A DNA stretch of 5,142 nt from Brevundimonas sp. UBA7635 (GTDB taxonomy: Bacteria > Pseudomonadota > Alphaproteobacteria > Caulobacterales > Caulobacteraceae). Below the pieces are notes generated by a model. That model was not told the DNA's origin. It did no database searches and saw only the letters and a program-made list of their open reading frames with translations. Location of the stretch: contig DLIT01000049.1 of NCBI GenBank assembly GCA_002483865.1, positions 2,235-7,376 on the forward strand, given 5' to 3'. The translations under genes were made by a program, and so were the position numbers. Positions 1-5,142 of this stretch are shown here, piece by piece; the stretch's first letter is position 1, and every line of letters begins with the position of its first letter.

Positions 1-85
1 TTGATTCAGAGGAATTGGGAGAGTTGCAGGGGGATGTAGCGATTGGGGGGCAAAAGGGCAAATATGGCGGGCAGGCCTCTGGTCG

Positions 86-1000
86 CTATTGCGCCGGAAG
101 AACGGCTTCCAGAGCGCGCATGAAGCCGATGGGAGCGACGGTCAGATGGTCTTCGCCGTCCACAACAATGGAGCGCAGCGTCAGTCCCGGATAGTTGCGT
201 GCTCTCAGCCGCTGTTCGAACAGACAGTTGTCGGCGACCATGTCATAGCGGTTCTTGTTGGTCGGGGCGGGGTGTTCGCCTTCGCCCACATACATGAACA
301 CCTTGGCTTTCAGGTCCGTGTGGGCGTCGGCATAGCGGGCCTCGACGTCGAACATGCGTTTGTTGTCGAACCACAGCGACGGACTGCCCAGAACATAGGC
401 CGAAAACAGTTCTGGCTCGCTGAACATGATCTGTGCGCCCAGCAACCCGCCATAGGAATGGCCCAGCATGATGCGCTGCTGCGGATCGGCGCGGAAACGC
501 TGCTCGATAAAGGGCAGAACTTCGGACTTCAGATAGGCTTGATAGGCGGGGCCTCCACCCTCGGCCTGCCGTGCATTGGCGCGCACAGACGGGGTATAGT
601 CGCGCGTGCGGCTGACGGGGCCAGCGTCGCCCTCGGCGTAGGACAGGCCAACAAGAATATGATCCTGAATGACCGACCCCTCCAGATTCATCCGCCGCGC
701 AAACTGGCGGATCAGCGGGAAGGCATAGTGGGCATCGGTGACAAAGAGCACCGGATAGGTCCGCTGTGGCTGCTCTTCATAAGACGGGGGCAGGGCCACA
801 TAGACCTGATAGTTGCGGCCCGATACGGGGTCCGGCACGGTCCATACCTGTGTGCCCGCCACCAGATAGGGCTCGCCTTGACCGGCTTGTTCTGTGACGG
901 GCGCAGCGGTCTGGACCGGATTGGCCTTGGCACCTTCGTCGCACGCCGCCAAAGACAAGCTGGCCATCAGCACATACATCGTCGGTTTCAGCTTGATCAT
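86..1000 (-). CDS. Alpha/beta-hydrolase esterase, predicted lipoprotein
   Basis: A 304-residue serine hydrolase of the putative esterase (esterase D / IroE / enterochelin-esterase-like, PF00756) type. The N-terminus is a lipoprotein signal: Lys3 and Lys5, a hydrophobic core, then lipobox LAAC with the lipidated Cys at residue 20. The mature protein should therefore be membrane-anchored and face the periplasm or outside. The nucleophile elbow GHSYGG puts the catalytic Ser at residue 182. The motif DGEDH near residue 285 supplies the likely catalytic His, and an acidic residue in the YVGEGEH stretch (239-243) may complete the triad. The SPSLWFD motif (206-212) and an R-x-x-D-Y-T-P stretch (133-137) are typical of this family. 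The substrate cannot be read from sequence; relatives cleave siderophore esters, acyl esters or S-formylglutathione. No siderophore gene lies nearby. The ATG start is preceded by GGGGA at good spacing. It sits 86 bases after the oxygenase gene on the same strand, so co-transcription is possible but unproven. Confidence 0.88.
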   Translation of the reverse strand: MIKLKPTMYVLMASLSLAACDEGAKANPVQTAAPVTEQAGQGEPYLVAGTQVWTVPDPVSGRNYQVYVALPPSYEEQPQRTYPVLFVTDAHYAFPLIRQFARRMNLEGSVIQDHILVGLSYAEGDAGPVSRTRDYTPSVRANARQAEGGGPAYQAYLKSEVLPFIEQRFRADPQQRIMLGHSYGGLLGAQIMFSEPELFSAYVLGSPSLWFDNKRMFDVEARYADAHTDLKAKVFMYVGEGEHPAPTNKNRYDMVADNCLFEQRLRARNYPGLTLRSIVVDGEDHLTVAPIGFMRALEAVLPAQ

Positions 1001-1086
1001 GATCCCCGTATCCCCTGCTGAATCATGACTAAGCGTAACGGCGATATTGTTCTGAGTGTGGCGGCCTTAGGGGGGCGGGCCTCGGG

Positions 1087-1698
1087 TCAGCTGTAATTGA
1101 AGCTGATCGAGATGCGCTGTTCGGTGGCCCGATTGGCGGGGACTTCGTGGCGCAGCCAGCTTTCCCACATCAGGACCGTGCCTGACTGGGGCTTCAGGTA
1201 GACGAAGGGCTTTTCGGCCTCGGTCGCTGCGTCCGTCACGCCGGGGCGGTTCATCATCATGACCAGACGCGGGTCTTCCATCTTCAGCGAGGACGCGCCG
1301 TCCGGAATGTGGATGTAGATGGTGCCCGAGATGATCGAGTGCGGATGGATATGGCCGGTGTGCCCGCCGCCCGGCATCAGGATATTGACCCAGAGGTTAT
1401 CCAGCTTCGGCTTGCGCGCCAGGTCAAAGTTCAGCGCCCTGGCATAGGCGGCGGCGTGTTTGTCGAGGATGCGCTTCAGCTCGGCAAACTCGGGAAAGCG
1501 CTGGGGCAGGTCGTTGATCGAGCCATAGGAGGTATAGCCCGGATAGTGGTTGTCGGTGCACCACTGGATGCCCGCCTCGTCCTCTTCGCCCATCACCAGG
1601 CACAGGTCGAGCAACTCCTCATGCAGCTCGGTCCAGCCCCTGTCGGCGGCGACGGAGGCTTCATAGATCTGGGTCGGGAAAAGAGTGCGTAGGGCCAT
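1087..1698 (-). CDS. TIGR02466-type putative 2OG-Fe(II) oxygenase
   Basis: A 203-residue protein matching in length and motifs the TIGR02466 family of putative 2-oxoglutarate/Fe(II)-dependent oxygenases. The double-stranded beta-helix region starts near NLWVNIL (101-107). It continues through G-G-H-T-G-H-I-H-P-H-S (111-121) and SGTIYIHIP (124-132) to a DPR at 142-144. It ends with SGTVLMWESWLRHEVP (172-187) and RISISFN (195-201). Family knowledge suggests that His116 or His118 with His184 bind iron and that Arg195 holds the 2-oxoglutarate carboxylate; the exact assignment is inferred. The substrate is unknown. There is no signal peptide, so it is probably cytoplasmic. The ATG is preceded by GAGG (1704-1707) five bases upstream, which supports this start. 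It lies 75 bases after the methyltransferase gene on the same strand, with a REP-like palindrome in the gap. Confidence 0.87.
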   Translation of the reverse strand: MALRTLFPTQIYEASVAADRGWTELHEELLDLCLVMGEEDEAGIQWCTDNHYPGYTSYGSINDLPQRFPEFAELKRILDKHAAAYARALNFDLARKPKLDNLWVNILMPGGGHTGHIHPHSIISGTIYIHIPDGASSLKMEDPRLVMMMNRPGVTDAATEAEKPFVYLKPQSGTVLMWESWLRHEVPANRATEQRISISFNYS

Positions 1699-1722
1699 GG
1701 CAGCCTCATACGCCGCTCCCTT

Positions 1723-1775
1723 TCATTCGTCATCCTCGGCCCGCTGCGCTCGCGGGAGGATGAAGCGACGAAATC
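1723..1775. repeat. REP-like palindromic intergenic element
   Basis: An imperfect inverted repeat fills most of the gap between the methyltransferase and oxygenase genes. The outer arms are CATCCT (1731-1736) and AGGATG (1757-1762). The inner arms are CCCGC (1740-1744) and GCGGG (1752-1756), with a three-base bulge and a seven-base loop. Further out, TTCGTC (1726-1731) is mirrored by GACGAA (1767-1772), offset by an extra few bases on the right side. GC-capped palindromes with CGTCATCCTC-type arms are common dispersed intergenic repeats in Caulobacterales; that comparison is from memory. The element just touches the methyltransferase stop codon. It could act as an mRNA-stabilising hairpin or a weak terminator between the two genes, but there is no T-run on either side. 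Confidence 0.6.
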
Positions 1776-2544
1776 AGAAAGGCAGGGCCGCTTCACCACG
1801 CAGGATGGCCTCGGCTTCGGGGGTGTGCTTGGGGCCGGTGCGGGGGTGCAGTATGAGCGGCGGCAGGAGGCGCAGGGGGGCCTTGCCGGTCTTGATGGCC
1901 TGGACCAGGACGCGCTTGGCGGGTCCGTCGGCAAAGGAATGGACGGGCCGGATCGAGAAGGAACCCGCCTTGGGAGCCAGCAGGGACAGGATATCGTCCA
2001 GCCGGTCGGCCCGGTGGATGATGACGATGCGGCCCCCCTCCCTTACCGACTTCAGCAGGAAGTGGGTCCAGGTCTTCAGGCCGTGGTCGGCCATCCAGGC
2101 CCCGCGCTTCTCATCGGCGGGGGGGCGCATCGCTCCGGGATCATCGAAATAGGGCGGATTGGTGATGGCCCAGTCGAACAGGGGCAGGTCAAGGGCGCGG
2201 AACCCGGCCGCCACATCACCTTGAAGGGCGCGTGCCCGGTCGGCCATGCCATTGGCCTGGATGTTGTCGCAGGCGAGCTTAAAGGCCATCGGATCGCGCT
2301 CAAGTCCCGTCACGTCCAGGTCAGGGTTTCGCGCCGCCAGTTGGAGCAGGACCCCGCCCACGCCGCAGCCCGCCTCGATCAGCCGCTCACCGGGCCTGGG
2401 GGCAATGCTGGCGGCCAGAATCGCGGCGTCCATCCCGGCCCGATAGCCTCGTCCCGGCTGGCGGACACGCACCCGTCCCCCCAGCAGCGTGGTTTCCATT
2501 GCCTCGATGGCGGGGTTAGGGGCGGACTCGGCTTGACCCATCAT
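1774..2544 (-). CDS. TrmN6-like tRNA1(Val) A37 N6-methyltransferase
   Basis: A Rossmann-fold SAM-dependent methyltransferase of the TrmN6/YfiC family, 256 residues from the chosen start. The family opening LLGGRVRVRQPGRGYRAGMD is at residues 20-39. Motif I, LIEAGCGVGG (55-64), binds SAM, and GLERD (80-84) is the acidic motif II. The catalytic NPPYF (129-133) is the signature of N6-adenine methyltransferases. The tail KRVLVQAIKTG...LRLLPPLILH (210-233) is typical of alphaproteobacterial members. By homology it methylates adenine 37 of a tRNA in the cytoplasm; that specificity is inferred. Start choice: an in-frame TTG at 2583 extends the frame by 13 codons but has no ribosome site at useful distance. 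The paired ATGs at 2544 and 2541 follow GGTGGTGG (2549-2556), and conserved sequence begins well after them. It is transcribed divergently from the polyprenyl synthase gene about 100 bases away. Confidence 0.88.
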   Translation of the reverse strand: MMGQAESAPNPAIEAMETTLLGGRVRVRQPGRGYRAGMDAAILAASIAPRPGERLIEAGCGVGGVLLQLAARNPDLDVTGLERDPMAFKLACDNIQANGMADRARALQGDVAAGFRALDLPLFDWAITNPPYFDDPGAMRPPADEKRGAWMADHGLKTWTHFLLKSVREGGRIVIIHRADRLDDILSLLAPKAGSFSIRPVHSFADGPAKRVLVQAIKTGKAPLRLLPPLILHPRTGPKHTPEAEAILRGEAALPF

Positions 2545-2548
2545 GATG

Positions 2549-2556
2549 CCACCACC
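2549..2556 (-). promoter_or_regulatory. Ribosome binding site deciding the methyltransferase start
   Basis: On the minus strand this reads GGTGGTGG. It lies 4 bases before the ATG at 2544 and 7 bases before a second ATG at 2541. The upstream TTG at 2583 lacks a comparable site. This favours the shorter protein; which of the two adjacent ATGs is used cannot be told. Confidence 0.45.
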
Positions 2557-2602
2557 ATTGTGCGCGCCATCGGCTTCGGGCAAGCGACGTCGTGTGATTT
2601 CC

Positions 2603-2624
2603 GGGCGAATCCTCCCCTTCGCCC
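2603..2624. repeat. Perfect 7-bp inverted repeat in the divergent intergenic region
   Basis: GGGCGAA (2603-2609) and TTCGCCC (2618-2624) are exact reverse complements around an 8-base C-rich loop. They sit between the divergent methyltransferase and polyprenyl synthase genes, about 21 bases before the GTG start of the latter. It could form a hairpin in the synthase leader or serve as a protein-binding site; neither is demonstrated. An 8-bp palindrome CGACGTCG (2585-2592) lies just to its left. I could not identify a confident -35/-10 pair in this short region. Confidence 0.35.
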
Positions 2625-2645
2625 CCGAGTTGAAGAGAGATTTCC

Positions 2646-3662
2646 GTGGACGCAGCCGTGATAGCCGCTCCCCGCCCCAAGGGCGAAGTGGATGCCCTGG
2701 TCCGTCTGGCTCAGGACGACATGGCGGCGGTGGACGCCCTGATCATTGAACGGATGCAGTCGGATGTGCCGGTAATCCCGGCCTTGGCCGAGCATCTGGT
2801 CTCAGCAGGCGGCAAGCGCCTGCGCCCCCTGCTGACGGTAGCTGCGGCCCGTGCCTGTGGTGGCCAGGGCGACATTCTGGCAGCGCACAAACTGGCTGCT
2901 TCGGTCGAGTTTATTCATACCGCAACCTTGCTGCACGACGATATTGTGGACGGGTCCGAGATGCGGCGCGGCAAGGTGGCGGCGCACCTGATCTGGGGTG
3001 CAGCCTCGTCGGTTCTGGTCGGTGACTTTCTGTTTGCCCGCGCGTTCGAGCTGATGGTCGAGACCGATTCCCTCAGGGCCTTGGGCGTGCTGGCCACGGC
3101 CTCGTCGGTGATCGCTGAGGGGGAGGTTTTGCAACTGACCCGCTCCCACGATGTGAACCTGGACGAAGAGACCTATCTGCAGATCATCCGCGCCAAGACG
3201 GCCGAGCTGTTCGCGGCGGCGTCTGAGACCGGGGCGCTGGGCGTGGGTGTGTCGCCGGACCATGTGGCGGCCATGCGCGACTATGGCATGGCCTTGGGCA
3301 TCGCTTTCCAACTGGCTGACGACGCTCTGGACTATGGCGCGACGTCCGAAGCCCTCGGCAAGAATGCCGGCGATGACTTTGCCGAGGGCAAGGTAACCTT
3401 GCCGCTGCTGCTGGCGATCGAGCGCACCGGCGATACCGAGTCTGCCTTTTGGGAGCGCACCATACACGGCGGGGATCGCCGGGAGGGCGACTTCGCGCGA
3501 GCTCTGGAGCTTATGCACGGCTGCGGGGCGATCACCGCCACGCTGGACCGGGCCTACGAATACGCCAACCAGGCCAAGGCGGCCCTGTCCATCCTGCCCG
3601 ACTCGCCGTGGCGAAAGGCCCTGGAAGACGTGGCGGACTATGCGGTCAGCCGAGGGGCGTAA
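2646..3662 (+). CDS. ispB: Long-chain polyprenyl diphosphate synthase (octaprenyl/decaprenyl type)
   Basis: A 338-residue trans-isoprenyl diphosphate synthase. It condenses isopentenyl diphosphate onto an allylic primer to build the polyprenyl side chain of ubiquinone, in the cytoplasm or at the inner membrane. All diagnostic motifs are present and in order. SAGGKRLRPLL (53-63) binds isopentenyl diphosphate. The first Asp-rich motif is HDDIVD (97-102), followed by the RRG at 107-109. GEVLQL (159-164) and KTAELF (184-189) follow. The second Asp-rich motif is FQLADDALDY (221-230), then GKNAGDDFAEGKVTLPLL (238-255). Ala93, five residues before the first Asp-rich motif, is small; this fits a long-chain product. 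Chain length (C40 or C50) cannot be read directly, though many alphaproteobacteria make Q10. The start is GTG, preceded by the purine-rich GAAGAGAGA ending five bases upstream. The length is normal and nothing looks damaged. Confidence 0.93.
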   Translation: MDAAVIAAPRPKGEVDALVRLAQDDMAAVDALIIERMQSDVPVIPALAEHLVSAGGKRLRPLLTVAAARACGGQGDILAAHKLAASVEFIHTATLLHDDIVDGSEMRRGKVAAHLIWGAASSVLVGDFLFARAFELMVETDSLRALGVLATASSVIAEGEVLQLTRSHDVNLDEETYLQIIRAKTAELFAAASETGALGVGVSPDHVAAMRDYGMALGIAFQLADDALDYGATSEALGKNAGDDFAEGKVTLPLLLAIERTGDTESAFWERTIHGGDRREGDFARALELMHGCGAITATLDRAYEYANQAKAALSILPDSPWRKALEDVADYAVSRGA

Positions 3663-3680
3663 CTCCCGCTGACGCAAGGA

Positions 3681-3709
3681 GGTGTTCCAGGCGACGAAAA
3701 ACGAACACC
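3681..3709 (+). repeat. Hairpin just downstream of the polyprenyl synthase gene
   Basis: A perfect 7-bp inverted repeat (GGTGTTC at 3681-3687, GAACACC at 3703-3709) encloses a 15-base loop and begins 19 bases after the synthase stop codon. Its position fits a 3' end or mRNA-stabilising structure. No T-run follows it, so it is not a canonical intrinsic terminator. Confidence 0.35.
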
Positions 3710-3801
3710 AAAATCCATTCGTTTGAACGGCAAGATTTTCAGCGGTTCATCGCTGAGGGTAGAGGGTATCACCTCGCTGAATTAGATTTGCGAGGCCGTG
3801 T

Positions 3802-3875
3802 CGTTGGGCCGGGAGACTGCATTCCCGATCTGCCTGGACCAGGACGGCTCCCGCCGGGCCTCTGACGGCCCAATG
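3802..3875 (+). repeat. Long-range inverted repeat with nested stems
   Basis: CGTTGGGCCG (3802-3811) pairs with CGGCCCAATG (3866-3875), ten pairs including one G-U. Inside, GGAG (3812-3815) can pair with CTCC (3848-3851), and the near-palindrome CCTGGACCAGG lies at 3833-3843. The right arm overlaps CTGACGG (3862-3868), which can instead pair with CCGTCAG (3898-3904). The two folds exclude each other, as in switching leader RNAs. In such GC-rich DNA this may be chance. Confidence 0.3.
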
Positions 3876-4104
3876 CTGGTGGTCTGCCCCACGCCGCCCG
3901 TCAGCCGCCTTCCCATTCTGGACGCTGTCGATCTGGTGCCCATAGGCTCGACACCTGCGCACATAACCCCCCGACCGGAGGCGGGACCCGGTTTCTCATC
4001 CCAGACCGCATCGTCAGATGAAACGCCGACCGCTGCGGCTTCTATTTTGGCTTGTTATTGAGCGGTGGATCAGCCACTTCTGGCCGAACGAGGCTATGTG
4101 AGCT

Positions 4105-4110
4105 GGGGGA
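4105..4110 (+). promoter_or_regulatory. Ribosome binding site of the IPTL-CTERM gene
   Basis: GGGGGA lies 4 bases before the ATG at 4115 but only 1 base before the adjoining ATG at 4112. It therefore favours the second Met. It also argues against the longer frame that opens at 4052, whose extra residues are polar and would mask the signal peptide. Confidence 0.5.
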
Positions 4111-4114
4111 TATG

Positions 4115-4678
4115 ATGAAAACGCTGACAGCTGCGGGGATCGCGGCGACAGTCTTGATGTTCGGGGGCTCGGCCCTGGCACAGTCGATCTCGGTGCCGAT
4201 CACGAATGCCAGCCCTTCGGGGACGTTCGGCCGTTTCCTAAATAATACTCCGAATTGTGAGGTCTATAACGCAGCTCCCCGTTTTTATGAGGTCCGCACG
4301 CTGACGGTGAGCGCCGCAGGAACCTATGTGTTCAGTGATGCCAGCCCCGATGTGGACGCGATCCTCGGCATCTATGATGCGCCATTCGATCCAGCCGACG
4401 CCACCTTGAACTGCGTCACGGGTGTGGACGACCTCAGCAGTACTAATGCCGGTGCCGGTGCCCTGACCGCCGGAACCTATACCGTAGTGTTTTCAACCTA
4501 TATGAGCAACGCAACGGGCGTGGCCACCTACACCTATAGCGGTCCTGGCACGCTGACGCTCGGACCTGCGGTCGCCCCGGCAGCCGTGCCGACGCTTACT
4601 GAGTGGGCGATGATCCTGCTGGCGCTTGGACTGGGCGGCATCGCCCTGACGGCGGCGCGGCGACGCGGGTTCGGCTGA
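4115..4678 (+). CDS. Secreted IPTL-CTERM sorting-domain protein
   Basis: A 187-residue exported protein. The N-terminus is a Sec signal peptide: a Lys, a hydrophobic stretch, then cleavage after SALA at about residue 22. The middle (about 25-150) is rich in Thr, Ser, Gly, Tyr and Asp and looks like a beta-sandwich. Its repeated GTYVFSD / GTYTVVFSTY pattern (69-75, 120-129) recalls PPC-like domains. Cys48 and Cys100 could form a disulfide. The C-terminus is a three-part sorting signal: VPTLTEW (158-164), a membrane helix (about 165-180) and RRR (182-184). This matches IPTL-CTERM (TIGR04174), the tail recognised by exosortase XrtH, which would cleave and process the protein at the envelope. No exosortase is in the window. 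The role of the mature protein is unknown. Codons CTA, ACT, TGT and TTT around residues 41-58 are less GC-biased than in neighbouring genes. A Met one codon earlier (4112) is an alternative start. Confidence 0.82.
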   Translation: MKTLTAAGIAATVLMFGGSALAQSISVPITNASPSGTFGRFLNNTPNCEVYNAAPRFYEVRTLTVSAAGTYVFSDASPDVDAILGIYDAPFDPADATLNCVTGVDDLSSTNAGAGALTAGTYTVVFSTYMSNATGVATYTYSGPGTLTLGPAVAPAAVPTLTEWAMILLALGLGGIALTAARRRGFG

Positions 4679-4905
4679 GGGGGCATCGCCGCGCCGGTGT
4701 GAGTTTCCCGTCACTCCTCGATCGGCAGATGTAACCTGGCAACAGAAACTCCGGACACGTGATCCGCTGAAGCTCACGCGAGAGTTCAGGGACCATGGGT
4801 CTGGCTGACAGGATGAAGATCTCAGCCGGGGCAAGGGATCGGCCTGAATCGACCGATCCCGCTGCGCGTCGAAGGATTACGGAGGGGGGAAGCTCGTCCG
4901 AGGCT
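4679..4905. other. Convergent intergenic spacer with paired hairpins
   Basis: This 227-base spacer separates the IPTL-CTERM gene from the convergent aminotransferase gene. It contains no credible gene. The short minus-strand frames crossing it are unlike any family I recognise, and one runs back over the IPTL-CTERM coding sequence. Its notable content is two adjacent inverted repeats towards the right-hand end. Confidence 0.5.
4803..4860. terminator. Tandem hairpins, possible bidirectional transcription end
   Basis: GGCTGA (4803-4808) pairs with TCAGCC (4822-4827). GGGATCGG (4835-4842) pairs perfectly with CCGATCCC (4853-4860) around a 10-base loop. Lying between convergent genes, they could end transcription from either side, and the second is the stronger. 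No T-run follows in either direction, so a canonical intrinsic terminator is not supported; Rho-dependent ending or 3'-end protection are alternatives. Confidence 0.3.

Positions 4906-5142
<237 letters not shown>

Larger units (their letters stand above)
3663..4111. other. 449-base gap with many inverted repeats; no convincing gene
   Basis: No reading frame here shows a recognisable protein. Several potential stem-loops can be read: GGTGTTC/GAACACC (3681-3709), TCAGCG/CGCTGA (3739-3756), CCTCGC/GCGAGG (3772-3795), CGTTGGGCCG/CGGCCCAATG (3802-3875, one G-U pair) and CTGACGG/CCGTCAG (3862-3904). The heptamer TCGCTGA also occurs twice (3750 and 3774). A GTG-started frame of 87 codons (3798-4061) is open, but its sequence is unlike any family I know. 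The stretch could hold the 3' end of the polyprenyl synthase transcript, a small RNA, and the promoter and leader of the next gene. I found no confident promoter, tRNA or U-tract terminator. Confidence 0.5.

Noticed and set aside
1..85. G-rich stretch at the left edge as a terminator for the esterase
   Set aside because: No stem with a following T-run is seen on the minus strand; only short purine runs and a chance AGGCCT palindrome.
89..1021. 310-codon open frame on the plus strand, antisense to the esterase
   Set aside because: It mirrors the esterase gene, which has full family motifs and a lipoprotein signal. Long antisense frames are expected in GC-rich DNA, and the translation resembles no family.
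1001..1086. Promoter for the esterase in the gap after the oxygenase
   Set aside because: I could not find a -35/-10 pair with proper spacing matching either a sigma-70 or a Caulobacter-type consensus, so co-transcription and a separate promoter remain equally open.
1825..2661. 278-codon plus-strand frame opposite the methyltransferase
   Set aside because: The opposite strand encodes all TrmN6-type motifs (AGCGVGG, NPPYF). This frame is Gly/Arg/Gln-rich without motifs and also runs into the ispB start.
2802..3677. 291-codon minus-strand frame opposite ispB
   Set aside because: The plus strand holds every prenyl-synthase motif. The antisense translation is Arg/Gln-rich and unlike any known protein.
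3672..3800. Possible tRNA, suggested by GGTTCAT and nearby stems
   Set aside because: No cloverleaf can be assembled: no acceptor stem, no T-loop with proper pairing and no anticodon arm of standard size.
3747..3964. Two short minus-strand frames (60 and 71 codons) in the intergenic stretch
   Set aside because: They overlap each other in different frames, have no recognisable domain or signal, and are of a length expected by chance at this GC content.
4052..4114. Upstream extension of the IPTL-CTERM frame to the start at 4052
   Set aside because: The extra 20-21 residues are polar and would bury the signal peptide, while a good ribosome site precedes the Met at 4115.

Overview
The window reads as chromosomal DNA from a GC-rich alphaproteobacterium, most likely of the Caulobacterales (Brevundimonas/Caulobacter type). 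This rests on overall protein style, strong G/C preference at third codon positions, a polyprenyl diphosphate synthase divergent from a TrmN6-like methyltransferase, and a palindromic intergenic repeat of a kind I associate with that order. The genus assignment is inference; no rRNA or other marker is present.

Layout: three minus-strand genes fill the left half. Reading in their own direction they are a TrmN6-like tRNA adenine methyltransferase (1774-2544), a TIGR02466-type putative 2OG-Fe(II) oxygenase (1087-1698) and an alpha/beta-hydrolase lipoprotein esterase (86-1000). Gaps of 75 and 86 bases separate them, and the first gap carries a REP-like palindrome. Divergent from the methyltransferase is a GTG-started long-chain polyprenyl diphosphate synthase (2646-3662), which makes the side chain of ubiquinone. 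About 450 bases without a convincing gene follow (3663-4114), rich in inverted repeats. Next is a small secreted protein with an IPTL-CTERM sorting tail (4115-4678). A 227-base convergent spacer with two hairpins leads to the 3' end of an aspartate aminotransferase on the minus strand (4906-5142), cut by the window edge.

Functionally this is mostly housekeeping: isoprenoid quinone synthesis, tRNA modification and amino-acid transamination, plus two accessory enzymes of unknown substrate. The most distinctive item is the IPTL-CTERM protein. It implies that an exosortase (XrtH class) and an envelope or matrix sorting system exist elsewhere in the genome. The structured non-coding stretch just before it is the only sizeable part of the window I cannot explain. 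I see no CRISPR array, tRNA, rRNA, transposase, phage gene or defence system, and no clear sign of a wholly new multi-gene system.
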